Shown in pieces: positions 25,765-35,634 of a stretch of DNA of 64,000 nucleotides. Every line of letters begins with the position of its first letter. Position 1 is the stretch's first letter. This DNA comes from Brachypterus glaber. Taxonomy: Eukaryota > Arthropoda > Insecta > Coleoptera > Kateretidae. Location: the NCBI GenBank assembly GCA_958510825.1, contig OY294046.1:2170001-2234000 (forward strand), read 5' to 3'. Under the pieces are notes generated by a model that ran no database searches, was not told the DNA's origin, and worked only from the letters and a program-made list of their open reading frames with translations. A program made the translations under genes and the position numbers.

Positions 25765-28700
25765 GGGTGTAAACTCTAACTCCATTTCTACATGAGATAT
25801 CGACTTGCGGTTTTTTGCATATTGTTTCTTATTCCGAAGAGCTGATTAGATTTTGGGGGTAAACGATTGGGGGTAAGGTGGTAAAAATAGGGTAAAACTC
25901 CTATTTTTAGCGTTTTTTGTTTATAATTAAGGTAATTATTATTGTATTTGGTTAATTTAACACTTATATAAAAGATAATTTTAAATTGGTCAAAAAATGT
26001 TATAAACAACGTTTTCCTAAAACGCATTGTTTTCGAGATATTAGCGTTTAAAGCAATAAAAGGTTTTTTTAGCATATCTCACATATTTATAACCCGATTT
26101 TTAATTATATTTTAAATAAAAGCTCTTTTTAAGCCCTATAAAAAATGTTATATACAGTTTTTTGCTAGAATATAATGTTTTAAAGATACAGAATTTAAAT
26201 CAAACAAAACACCTAGTTTGAAATTTGCAAACTAGATGGCTCTAGTGTACAATAGTGCCGATGTTTTGACAGGGTGCTTGCAACGTTTCATCTAGTTCTT
26301 GGTTAAATTTTCGATTTTATTGTATTTTCAGGCGCTGCCATGGTCCTATAAAGAAACGGATCCAGAAACTGGAAAGGAAGAATGGACTGGGTATTGTGCC
26401 GATTTTGTTCGCGAATTGTCAAAATTAATGAACTTTGATTTTGATTTTGTTGAACCAGAAAATGGCACTTTTGGATCTCGAATTGATGGAGAATGGGACG
26501 GAGTTATAGGGGATTTAGTCAGAGGCGTAAGATTAACTTTAACTTTAGTTAGATAGCAATATTGTAAGATTTATCATATTCATCTACCCTGTTAAAAATT
26601 TCCAACGAACTAACAACTCTTCTCTCTAGAATACGCATACCGTTAATATAAAGTATCGCCAACATCTCGGTTTGGTTGTAAACAAATGAAAATTTCCTAT
26701 AGGTTCCATACAGGAAATAGTCCTAGTGATTCCACACATGATTTTTTTTAATTATGGGTAGGTATCTATAGAAAATTTCCCACGTGTCCATACATTTCAT
26801 ACAGAGATGTGGAATTAGATGGTCTTAGCATAAAAAGTAGCAGAGTCCGTGGTCTGAATGAGCCCGGCAGAGCCTTCATCCATTAAAAATTATATTATGA
26901 GCCTAAAATGTTGTTTAAATTATTTACATTTTACACAGCAACGTTTGTTACAAACGTCGCGTGAATTCGCGTGGTTTCTTCCCTAAAAATGAATTCAAAA
27001 GGAGATTTACTAAAATGCAAACGGTAGAAATTTCCTTATAACAAATATGTTGAATTCTTTGCTCTACCAGGTTTGAGATAATCATCTGTAATCTTATAGG
27101 CTAATTCGTTTAAACGTGATAGTGATTCATGCTTAAAGCAACCTCCCGCTTTACGCTTCCTTACCAGCAACGCCTATACTTGGTCTACCCTCTTACGTTC
27201 CGTTCCCCGCGCGGTCCATACTTTCAATATCACGTATCAACGGATCATACTCTAGAAAACTCTCTTGACTTTGGTTACGGAATTGGAAATTCTCCGTGTC
27301 TTAATTTCTATTTTTTTAGGAAACGGATCTTTCAATAACTGCAATGATAATGACTGCTGCTCGGGAAGAAGTAGTGGATTTTGTAGCTCCATATTACGAA
27401 CAGACAGGAATATCAATAGGTATGCAATTACATTACGTTACATGTTTGTTTAACCTAGTACTATTCTACTTAATTAAGCATCCCCTAAGTCCAGGACTTT
27501 TTGGGCTAGTAGTAGAGAGAACCACCGGCTTATACTGACTTTCGAACCAGTTTCTAGGGAGTTTCCACTCCACATCGCCTTCGCCAAATTTCAATTATTA
27601 ATTAACTGAAAAAGCCAAATCTGCGCCAGTGAGAAGCGAACTCACTCTAGTTGGCTAGTAGACTTGTCATGTACAGACGCTGTAGATCTCCCTATAAAAC
27701 TGGTTCGAAAGTTGGTATAAACCGGTGGTTCCCTCTACTACTAGCCCACACAAGTCCTGGACTTAGGGGATGCTTGATTAAGTAGAATTGTACGAGGTTA
27801 AACAAACATGTAACATGTAACAGTGGATGGTATATAATTATGTAATAATTATGTAATAATTATGTAATAATTATGTAATTTCATTGATTGTAATCCCCCA
27901 TATTAACAAAAACGGCGAAACATCCCCATAAATAAAATATTATTATTGAAATTATTTATTTTTTTAGTAATGAGAAAACCAGTAAGAAAAACTTCTCTAT
28001 TTAAATTTATGACAGTTTTAAAATTGGAGGTATGGTTAAGTATAGTGGGAGCTCTGGTTGTAACTGGGTTTATGGTTTGGTTTCTGGATAAATATTCTCC
28101 ATACAGTGCCAGAAATAACAAGAATGCCTATCCTTATCCATGCCGGTGAGAATATAAACTATAGTTAGATAATTAAGAAGTTCCACGTGACAAACGGTAT
28201 CAAAAGCTTTTTTTAATCAATAAAATTAGCTTTTTTATTTTTGATGAGTTAATAAAATTAAGAATATCAAACAGTGCCAGAAATAACAAGAATGCCTATC
28301 CTTATCCATGCCGGTGAAAATATACACTATAGTTAGATAAATAAGAACTTCCTCGTGACAAACTGTATCAAAAGACTTTTTTAAATCAATAAAATTGCCT
28401 TTTTTATTTTTGATGAGTTAATAAAATTAAGAATATCAAACAGTGACAGAAATAACAAGAATGCCTATCCTTATCCATGCCAGTCAGAATATACACTATT
28501 AGTTAGATAAATAAGAAGTTTCTCGTGACAAACGGTATCAAAAGCTTTTTTTAAATCAGTAAAATTAGCTTTTTTATTTTTGATGAGCTAATAAAATTAA
28601 GAATATCAAACAGTGCCAGAAATAATAAGAATGCCTATCCTTATCCATGCCGGTGAGAATATACACTTAGTCAGATAAATAAGAAGTTCCTCGTGACAAA

Positions 28701-31700
28701 CGGTATCAAAATCCTTTTTTAAATCAATAAAATTGGCTTTTTTTATTTTTAATGAGTTAATAAAATTAAGAATATCAAACAGTGCCAGAAATAACAAGAA
28801 TGCCTATCCTTATCCATGTCGGTGAGAATATACACTATTAGTTAGATAAATAAGAAGTTTCTCGTGACAAACGGTATCAAAAGCCTTTTTTAAATCAATA
28901 AAATTGTCTTTTTTATTTTTGATGAGTTAATAAAATTAAGAATAACAAAAAAGCTAGTATTTATTTTTATTGGGTTAAACCAATAAAAATCTTGGTTGTC
29001 TATGTAGGCCACTGGTACTAGGCCAGTGGTAGACTGGAAAAAATGGTAGGGAATGTCTTTATTTGAGAATTTTGCAGTCAAATATTGGTTTTTAAGGGGT
29101 TAATTTTTTTCAGAAAAAACTATTATTGCTGCAGCCCCTTATATTTTTGCTTATTTGGTTATAATATTCTATATACAGCGCTAGAAATAATAACAATGCT
29201 TATTTTTAGGTAGTTTAAAAAAGTTTATTATGTCAGCCAATATCAAATGCCTTTTATAATCAAAATTTAAATAAATATAAATCTAAACATTTTCTCGATT
29301 GTATTATCAACAACTTGAATGTCTCTTACTTTAGCTTTTTTTAGTGAATTTACACTAAAAGAGAGTTTCTGGTTCGCCCTAACATCATTCACTCCCCAAG
29401 GCGGCGGGGAAGCACCGAAGGCACTATCAGGAAGAACACTAGTGGCAGCTTACTGGCTATTTGTCGTTTTAATGTTGGCAACGTTTACAGCTAACTTAGC
29501 TGCGTTTTTAACTGTGGAAAGAATGCAGGTATTTTTTCTAAAACAATCAAAGAGCTGGGAAATGATGTTGGATTCTGAGATCGGATTTTTATAATTTTCA
29601 AACATTCTGTCATCGGGACAGAATTCGCAAAAATCTGACATAATGGAAACACATGGAAGCATTTTCGGTATAAGGGGCTATACTCACTTTAAATGCTAAC
29701 TGTTGCTTTTACAACTCATTTGGAGAAAACATAATTTTTAGATTTTTAAATATATTAGGGGAAGTCGGGGTTAACTGGGCCGCTTTTTTTTTTCATATCG
29801 AGTTTTTGAAAAACCTGTAAACAATTTTCAAATATTTTCTATAGCAAAAGGTAGATTAATACTATAGTTAGAACATATTAATACTTCAGACAAATATTAT
29901 TTATATAAAAAAAGTTATTAACGATAAACCAGTTAACCCCGCTGGACCAGTTAACCCCATATGGAGGGGTTAACTGGACCACTACACAAGGTTAACTAAC
30001 TGGTCCACTAACAAAAATGTATTGTATTGTAATTATTGTGAATAAAAACGATTTGAAATCAAATAAATTTTAATTCTAACATAAAAATAGACAACATAAA
30101 TATTAAATATTAGATATATCTGAGGGTTAGCTGGTCCGGGGTTAACTGGACATGGGTTAACTGGACATGGCCCAGTTAACCCCGAACTAATTAATATTGA
30201 CATAAGTGGTCCAGTTAACCCCGAACAAGTTAACCCTGAGTGACACTACTGAATAAAATCATAAAATTTTATTACTTTATAAGATATTAGAAGACGGAAA
30301 TTATGCAGCATAATTAATAAAATACTCAGTATATTAGGTAAAATATTAGTCTAGATCCTCCTATTAATAAAAAAGTATTAATTAAAAAATAAAAGTTAAG
30401 GTAAATACCCACTTTTCATCGAAAAAAATGAACTTTCTTTACTACAACTTACACGTGGACAACACGGTCCGTCATAATACTTTAAACAATACTACTAACT
30501 ATATATCACTAGAATTTGCCCTAAGGCGCCAATACTAATAAAAAAAGTTGATAAAATCCAAGTGGACCAGTTAACCCTGTAGCCCAGTTAACCCTTTGGA
30601 ATGTGCGATTTATAAAAGTACTAATATTTTTTGTTCTTTTTAAGGCTCCTGTACAATCTTTGGAACAATTAGCTAGACAGTCTAGAATAAACTACACAGT
30701 TGTTAAAGACTCTGATACTCATCTCTATTTTATAAATATGAAACATGCAGAAGACACACTTTATAGGTGGGTAAGAATAGTAAAAAATTAAATAAAAAAA
30801 ATCGTCAAAAAAAATCAAAAAAAAAATCAAAAATTTGTCTTTTTAAAATATATACAGGGTGTAACAGAGTCGCATGTAGATATTTTAGGGAATGATTCTA
30901 CATTAAAAAATATAAAAAAAAGTTTCTATAAAGGTTGGTCCGGAAATAAGTCCTAAGGGAGCTACGCCTCTTCGAAGATGACATATAGAATGGGAAAAAA
31001 AAAGCATCAATAAAATTTTAATGCAGCAGGGTGATTCTTCATTTAAAACTAAGTAAAAAGTATTCTTCACCAAAACACCTAAATTTAATATTAAAGGAGT
31101 AATGGGCTTTTAAAAAGTAACGTTTTTGGTGGCACAAAATGTTACTTCCTCCTAATTGCATTTTTTTATAACGGTTGCTCCTACAGTGTTACACTATATG
31201 ACATTTTTTATGTATCTTTACTGAAGGAATCTATATTTTTTACAAAAAATACAAAAAACACACACATAAAAAAGTTTGGGGCAAAAATGTGTTAAGCCTC
31301 ACATATTTTGTCCGTCTAGGCACGCCTCTGGATAAATTCAAAAAATTAATTAACACAAACTTATTGCCCTTATTAATACTAGTATACGTGCAAAAGCTCG
31401 TCACTCTAACTGAAAGGGTACCAGAGTTATTAAATAAAAACCTTATTTTTATTACAATTTTAAAGGGCCGTATCTACCTTAGGGCTGATTTCCGGACCAA
31501 CCTTTACAGGAACTTTTTTTCATATTTTTTAATGTAGAATCATTCCTTAAAATATCTACATGAGACTCTGTTACACCCTGTATATAATATATATTTTTAG
31601 AATGTGGAAGGAGCTAACCCTGAATGCTTCTACCGATTCTACCGAATACCGTGTCTGGGACTACCCAATCCGAGAACAGTATGGGCACATCCTGCTGGCC

Positions 31701-34700
31701 ATAAACGACTCGAATCCTGTTGCCAACGCTTCCGAGGGATTCAGGTAATTATTAAATAAATAGCAATCCTCGATACTCAACGAGCTAATAACTCTTCTCT
31801 CTAGAATGGGCATTTCATTTGTAAAAACTGACAAAAACGTAGCCAACATATACATTTGTCTGTCTTACTCGCACAGCTTTGTTCTAACAGAGACAACAAT
31901 AACAGTTACTGGTGACTGTTATTGTTCAGGTCTGAATGAATATACCTACTATTTGTTTACAAACAAACCGAGATGTTGGCGATACTTTATATTAACGGTA
32001 TGCGTATTCTAGAGAGAAGAGTTCTTAGTTCGTTGTTAATACTGCTGTAAGCAAAATAATACTTTCGCCTAGTTTATTGAACAAAAATAAATAAAAAAAT
32101 ATTTGAAAAAAAAAATTAAAAATAAATAAAAAAGTCAAAAAAAGAAAATTTTAGTTATTTCATAATTACTACTTTCTACTTCTCACCTCCTACTTCTACT
32201 TCCCACGTACTACTTCCTACCTTCTTATTCCTAGTTCCTATTTCCAAATTCTTACTTCCTGATTCTTAATTTATAATATTTTCTATTTCAGAATTCCTAG
32301 TTCATAATTCATAGTTTCTGGTTTATAATTCCCAGTTCCCAATTTCTAATTTATATTTTTAATTCCTAATTAATTACCAATTCCTAGTTTCGAATTCCTT
32401 ATTCTAAATTTCTAATTCCTAATTCCTTATTCCTAATATCTAATTCCTAATTCCTAGTGTCTAAGTCCTGCTTCCAACTTTCTTATTTCTGATTATTACT
32501 TCCAACTTCCTAATGCTTACTTCAAACATTCTATTTATACTCTCTACTTCCTAATTATTAATTCCCAGCTCCCAATTTCTTATTTTTAATTTCTAATTCA
32601 TAATTCCTAGTTTATAATTCCTAATTTGTAATTTCTAATTCCTTATTCTTCTTTCCTGATTCCTAGTGGCTAATTCGTTATTTCCAATTCCTAATTTCTA
32701 CTTTCAACTTTCTAACTCCTAATTTAATAATTTCCATGTTCTAATCCTAATAACTAATTTTTAATTCCTACTTCCCTACTCCTAATTCCTTATTCCTGAT
32801 TCCTAATTTCTAATTTATAATTCCTAATTCCTAATTTATAATTCTTAATTCCTAATTCCTAATTCCTAATTCCTAATTCCTAATTCCTAATTCCTAATTC
32901 CGAATTCCTAATTCTTAATTCCGAATTCCTAATTTCTAATTCCTAATTCCTAGTTCCTTATTCCTAATTCCTAATTCCTTATTTCTAATTCCTAATTCTT
33001 AATTCCAACCTAATTCCTACCTAATTCCAACTTCCAAATTCCTAATTCAAAATTCCTAGTTCCTTATTTCCAATTCTTACTTTCTGACTCCTAATTTCAA
33101 ATTTTTAATTCCCAATTCCTACTTTAGAATTAATAATTCATAATTCCTATTTCCTGGTTTCCGTTTCCTAATTCACTATTTCTAGTTCCTAAATTCGGGA
33201 ATCGCACAATTCCAACAAAAAAGAAAACACAAAAAAAGTAATTTTTTTTTTAATAATAAAAAATAAGTAAAAGAGTTAAAAAACAAGTTTTTCGATTTTC
33301 CGTTTTTTCAAAAAAGTTTTTTTTTAATTCTAGTGTTTTTTTATTTATATAGATTTTTTTTATTTATTTTTTATCTATTTTACAGAATTGTGGATGAACA
33401 TCTCGATGCGGATTTCGCATTCATCCACGACTCCAGCGAAATTAAGTACGAAATCAGCAGAAATTGTAACCTGACCGAAGTCGGAGAGGTTTTTGCCGAA
33501 AAACCTTACGCAGTGACCGTTCAACAGGGAAGTCATCTTCAGGATGATATCAGCAAAGCGTAAATACCCTTTTCAATTTTTAAAATTTCTAGAATTTTTA
33601 GAATTACTAGAATTTTCAACATATTTAGAATTTTTATATTTTTTAGTATTTTTATATTTTTAGTATTTGTTGTGGAATATTTACAATTTTTAGAATATAC
33701 GAAAATGTTGGAATTTTAGAATTTTTAGAATTTTTAGAATTTTTAGAATTTTTAGAATTTTTAGAATTTTTAGAATTTTTAGAATTTTTAGAATTTTTAG
33801 AATTTTTAGAATTTTTAGAATTTTTAGAATTTTTAGAATTTTTAGAATTTTTAGAATTTTTAGAATTTTTAGAATTTTTAGAATTTTTAGAATTTTTAGA
33901 ATTTTTAGAATTTTTAGAATTTTTAGAATTTTTAGAATTTTTAGAATTTTTAGAATTTTTAGAATTTTTAGAATTTTTAGAATTTTTAGAATTTTTAGAA
34001 TTTTTAGAATTTTTAGAATTTTTAGAATTTTTAGAATTTTTAGAATTTTTAGAATTTTTAGAATTTTTAGAATTTTTAGAATTTTTAGAATTTTTAGAAT
34101 TTTTAGAATTTTTAGAATTTTTAGAATTTTTAGAATTTTTAGAATTTTTAGAATTTTTAGAATTTTTAGAATTTTCAGAATTTTTAGAATTTTTAGAATT
34201 TTTAGAATTTTTAATGCTTTTGTTTTAAATATAGTATTTTTTAGAATATTAAATTTACAAAAAGATCGTTTTTTTGAAAAACTACAAGCAAAATATTGGA
34301 ATCATTCAGCAAAAGGAAGTTGTGCTGTAACCGACGACAACGAGGGTATAACACTTGAAAGTTTAGGTAAGTGAACACATGATCGCAAGAAAAAAAATTT
34401 TCAAATTAAAAAAGAAATCTGGAATAAAAAATTATGTTAATTTTTTATTTTTATTTTTTTAGGTGGAGTCTTTATTGCAACCCTTTTCGGCCTAGCATTA
34501 GCCATGGTAACCTTAGCCGGTGAAGTCCTGTACTACAGAAGACTTCGCAAGAAAATGGAAAAAGAATCAACGAGAAAAATCGTTTATCCGGAACGCATCG
34601 ATCCCAAACAATTCCAGCTTCAAAAAGATACAAACGCGCCATCTATAACAATTGGAAGCACTTTCAAACCTGTTAATATACTGAGGGATAAGGATCCTGT

Positions 34701-34764
34701 GAAAATATCACACATTTCTCTATATCCGAGAGCCAGGAATCGTATTACACAAATTAATAATTAG
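14584..34764 (+). CDS. Ir25a: Ionotropic receptor co-receptor Ir25a, 15 exons, first exon not visible
   Basis: A ligand-gated cation channel of the variant glutamate receptor family; Ir25a is the broadly expressed co-receptor that assembles with tuning IRs in chemo-, thermo- and hygrosensory neurons. Exons: 14584-14712, 17426-17629, 18646-18812, 19944-20241, 22455-22586, 25111-25220, 26332-26526, 27320-27419, 27968-28145, 29345-29528, 30645-30766, 31601-31744, 33386-33559, 34245-34366, 34463-34764. All phases agree and give 852 codons plus stop. Counting from the first full codon, the amino-terminal domain covers about 1-300. S1 of the ligand-binding domain follows and keeps the agonist-type arginine (R426, in TAAREEVVDF). 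TM1 is about 466-484, the pore loop about 511-528 (SFTPQGGGEAP), TM3 about 536-560 ending FTANLAAFLT, and TM4 about 755-775. Phrases such as NCNLTEVGEVFAE and LQKDRFFE are characteristic of Ir25a rather than Ir8a, by remembered family sequence. The signal-peptide exon is upstream or unrecognised. Introns are full of repeats. Confidence 0.93.
15005..15281 (+). mobile_element. 5'-truncated LINE 3' end with 12-bp target duplication
   Basis: Lies in the first visible Ir25a intron. The + strand encodes the carboxy end of a LINE ORF2 with a zinc-knuckle-like pattern (CGEDETSSHYLAEC, then a tail ending KEDSN and stop near 15190). A short 3' UTR follows, ending in a degenerate TAC tail. TACCTTGAATAA is duplicated exactly at 14993-15004 and 15282-15293. 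The 3' UTR resembles 23255-23368. Confidence 0.85.
15508..15762 (+). mobile_element. Family J MITE copy J2, 8-bp target duplication
   Basis: Terminal inverted repeats CAACGAACTAATAACTC and GAGTTATTAGTTTGTTG. The flanking direct repeat AGATTAAC is exact at 15500-15507 and 15763-15770. Located in the first visible Ir25a intron. Confidence 0.88.
15842..16251 (-). repeat. Family M repeat copy M1
   Basis: About 410 bp shared in inverse orientation with 41021-41436. Both contain two internal hairpins of the form CCAACCAAATAAATACTGTA facing its complement. Unclassified, non-coding. Confidence 0.75.
16528..17244 (+). mobile_element. MITE family A copy A4, complete, TA target duplication
   Basis: Left end CCCTGGTATAAAAGTACATA, right end TTAAATTTCTACTAGGG, flanked by TA on both sides (16526-16527 and 17245-17246). 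The AACGTTA motif is dense at the right end. Located in the first visible Ir25a intron. Confidence 0.85.
17930..18060. repeat. Hairpin repeat, TACCAAGG-type end (family O)
   Basis: An inverted repeat between ACCAAGGTAGAGAAGA and TCTTCTCTACCGTAGT with a GC-rich centre containing GCCGAGCGTAGT. The end resembles the TATATACCAAGG start of family L at 22609. Part of Ir25a intron 2. Confidence 0.55.
18874..19896 (+). mobile_element. MITE family D copy, TA target duplication, contains family G
   Basis: Left end CCCAGATAGCACAAAGTG, right end CCGGTGCTATCTGGG, flanked by TA (18872-18873 and 19897-19898). The interior reiterates GGACGTCCA and TATGGACA motifs near both ends; a family G repeat occupies 19302-19636. 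It starts 61 bp after the Ir25a exon ending at 18812. Confidence 0.85.
19302..19636 (+). repeat. Family G repeat copy G2, nested in D
   Basis: Starts TAGTTATTTATGGTACTAG and ends TGTATGTATTGGATAAA, nearly identical to 56938-57271. The left half contains an inverted repeat around GCAGGTTAATTATCGAGAGG. Non-coding. Confidence 0.75.
20544..21214 (-). mobile_element. MITE family I copy I3, TA target duplication
   Basis: Ends TACAGGGTGTAACAGAGTCG and CGACTCTGTTACACCCTGTA form terminal inverted repeats extending well over 40 bp. TA lies outside both ends. Located in the Ir25a intron after exon 19944-20241. The TA duplication suggests a Tc1/mariner-like mobiliser, by inference. Confidence 0.85.
21475..22435. 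mobile_element. MITE family Q, GGGGAGAGTGGGG ends, GTTTCGACC motif array
   Basis: Left end TAGGGGAGAGTGGGGATG, right end ACCCACTCTCCCCTA. The interior carries scattered variants of GGTTGAAACATCC and GTCGAAACAT in both orientations. Its right end stops 19 bp before the Ir25a exon starting at 22455. Confidence 0.8.
22609..23206 (+). repeat. Family L repeat copy L1
   Basis: About 600 bp beginning AGTTATTTATATACCAAGGG. It contains an inverted pair around GGGACTAAAC and a GC-rich centre AGCGAGCGTAGCGAGC. The inverse copy L2 lies at 42874-43482 in RMND5 intron 3. Non-coding and unclassified. Confidence 0.75.
23255..23368 (+). mobile_element. LINE 3' end with (TAC)n tail
   Basis: A short 3'-UTR-like piece resembling the end of the LINE at 15005-15281 (shared phrases around GGCCTACTTGTC). 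It terminates in about seven TAC units, which serve as one flank of the next LINE insertion. Confidence 0.6.
23369..24789 (-). mobile_element. 5'-truncated non-LTR retrotransposon with open RT carboxy half
   Basis: On the minus strand one frame stays open from the truncation point at about 24789 to the stop at 23511, about 425 codons. It includes TGVPQGSVLGP, the catalytic GYADDLAIVI block, and a terminal zinc knuckle (CIYCGKIDTAEHTFFEC). These are features of R1/I-group LINE ORF2. The endonuclease and early RT are missing, so it cannot be autonomous. An oligo-A tail (T run 23369-23389 on +) ends it. Both ends abut TAC/ACT trinucleotide repeats. It lies antisense in an Ir25a intron. Confidence 0.88.
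24788..24950 (+). mobile_element. ACT-repeat plus inverted 3' end of the same LINE family
   Basis: 24788-24831 is a degenerate (TAC)n array. From there to 24950 the + strand repeats the 3' UTR of the minus-strand LINE (shared phrases TTTTTAGCGGGTAAAAATC and TTTTGAAG, then an oligo-A end). This is a second, severely truncated copy in opposite orientation. Confidence 0.7.
25260..25440. repeat. GC-patched repeat in Ir25a intron
   Basis: Bounded by TTGCGTAACCAGG and CCCTAGTTACGCTAG, which are weakly inverted, and containing GGGGGGCTTAGC twice. Unclassified; the adjoining frame after 25220 is intron. Confidence 0.4.
25581..26297 (+). repeat. Family H repeat copy H1
   Basis: Begins with an 11-bp-arm hairpin (ACATCGGCACT facing AGTGCCGATGT) and ends TTTCATCTAGTT. 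A (CTGT)n stretch at about 25717-25765 is expanded relative to the other copies. Four more copies lie in NHLRC2. Ends 34 bp before the Ir25a exon at 26332. Confidence 0.85.
26603..26688 (-). repeat. Family J MITE fragment J3
   Basis: CAACGAACTAACAACTCTTC through GGTTGTAAACAAAT matches one end of the J family; the rest is missing. Intron of Ir25a. Confidence 0.7.
27438..27812. mobile_element. Family K foldback MITE, about 375 bp
   Basis: Ends TTACATGTTTGTTTAACCT and AGGTTAAACAAACATGTAA. The inverted arms are over 100 bp (CATCCCCTAAGTCCAGGAC mirrored by GTCCTGGACTTAGGGGATG). It begins 18 bp after the Ir25a donor site at 27420. A fragment interrupted by J lies at 5713-6201. Confidence 0.8.
28105..28960 (+). 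repeat. Tandem repeat (about 168 bp x 5) of an Ir25a exon end plus intron
   Basis: The last ~40 bp of the exon ending at 28145, its donor (CCATGCCGGTGAGA) and about 125 bp of intron recur at about 28272, 28440, 28609 and 28779. Copies 2, 4 and 5 keep a GT at the donor position; copy 3 reads CCAGTCAG. A decayed sixth copy is near 29170. The minus strand of the intron part encodes a LINE reverse-transcriptase snippet (NFIDLKKDFDTVCHEELL), so the unit fuses exon end and old LINE debris. Confidence 0.88.
29757..30598. mobile_element. MITE family R with GGGGTTAACTGG motif array
   Basis: Begins GGGGAAGTCGGGGTTAACTG and ends GCCCAGTTAACCCTTTGG. About a dozen GGGGTTAACTGG or CCAGTTAACCCC units occur in both orientations. 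Its end is about 46 bp from the Ir25a exon at 30645. Confidence 0.75.
30853..31582 (+). mobile_element. MITE family I copy I4, TA target duplication
   Basis: 730 bp with TACAGGGTGTAACAGAGTCG and ACTCTGTTACACCCTGTA ends, TA on both flanks. Its right end leaves only 18 bp (all A/T except the final G) before the Ir25a exon at 31601, so the branch point must lie inside or at the edge of the element. Confidence 0.87.
31778..32035 (+). mobile_element. Family J MITE copy J4
   Basis: 258 bp with J-type ends CAACGAGCTAATAACTCTTC and GAGTTCTTAGTTCGTTG. Flanks TCGATACT and TTAATACT match at six of eight positions, a decayed 8-bp duplication. Ir25a intron. Confidence 0.82.
32160..33200. repeat. Degenerate (TTCCTAA)n heptamer satellite
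   Basis: About 1 kb of diverged units of TTCCTAA (TTAGGAA on the other strand), most regular around 32760-33000. Fills most of the Ir25a intron before exon 33386. A second block begins just after the Ir25a stop codon. Confidence 0.9.
33714..34214. repeat. (AATTTTTAG)n 9-bp array, about 55 units
   Basis: Nearly perfect 9-mer array ending about 30 bp before the Ir25a exon at 34245. Each unit contains TTTTTAG followed by AA, closely resembling the true acceptor TTTTTTAG before AATATT. One unit has TTTTCAG. Confidence 0.96.
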
Positions 34765-34784
34765 TTTAGAATTTCTATGGAAAT

Positions 34785-35410
34785 TATTATTCCTAGTTTC
34801 CTAATTCCCTATTCCTTTTTAACTTTTCCCTATTCCGAACTCCCGACTTCTGACTTTTTAATTAAAAATTTATAGTTGGTAATTCCTAATTCCTCTTTCC
34901 TAATTCTTTTTTTCCTAATTCCTATTTCCTACTTCCCAATTCCTAATTGGTAATTTCCAACTTCTATTTTCTGTTTCTTATTTCCTAATTTCTAATTTCC
35001 AATTCGTAATTCCTAATTCCTAATTCCTAATTCCTAATTCCTAATTCATAATTACTAATTCCTAATTCCTGATTCCCAGTTCCTAATTGGTAATTTCCAA
35101 CTCCTATTTTCTGTTTCTTATTTCCTAATTCGTAATTGATTACTGGTACTTCCTAATTCCTATTTACTAATTCCAAATTCATAATTCCTAATTCCTAAAT
35201 CCTAATTCCTAATTCCTAATTCCTAATTCCTAATTCCTAATTCCTAATTCCTAATTCCCAATTCCTAATTCCTAATTTCTAATTCCTAATTCCTAATTCT
35301 TAATTCTTAATTCCTAATTCCTAATTCCTAATTCCTTATTCCGAATTCCCAATTCCTAATTCCCAATTCCTAATTTATAACACCTAATTAATAATTCCCA
35401 ATTCCCTAAT
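34785..35410. repeat. Second (TTCCTAA)n heptamer block
   Basis: Same heptamer as 32160-33200, starting about 20 bp after the Ir25a stop codon, so it probably forms most of the 3' UTR or immediate downstream DNA. Regular runs are near 35010-35050 and 35190-35260. Confidence 0.88.
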
Positions 35411-35444
35411 CGAAATTCCCTACGGGATTTCACGAATTTAATCC

Positions 35445-35450
35445 AATAAA
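35445..35450 (+). terminator. Candidate Ir25a polyadenylation signal
   Basis: The AATAAA in ATCCAATAAAAGC is the first clear signal after the stop codon, beyond the heptamer block. Position is plausible but unsupported by transcript data. Confidence 0.35.
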
Positions 35451-35634
35451 AGCATATTGTAGGGAAGAAAAGTGCTTAAATGATGATGCATATTGTTATT
35501 GATAAATAAATAAATAATATATAAGTAAATAAATGTTGTTATTATTAAAAAACACCCAAGCGACAACCTTAAAGATTTTTGATATAAAGTTTAATTACTT
35601 TCCCCGAGGAAAGTCTTGCGTTAGTAAAAAAATT

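Noticed and set aside
28105..28960. CRISPR-like or classic satellite array
   Set aside because: Units are ~168 bp without unique spacers and derive from an Ir25a exon end; eukaryotic context.
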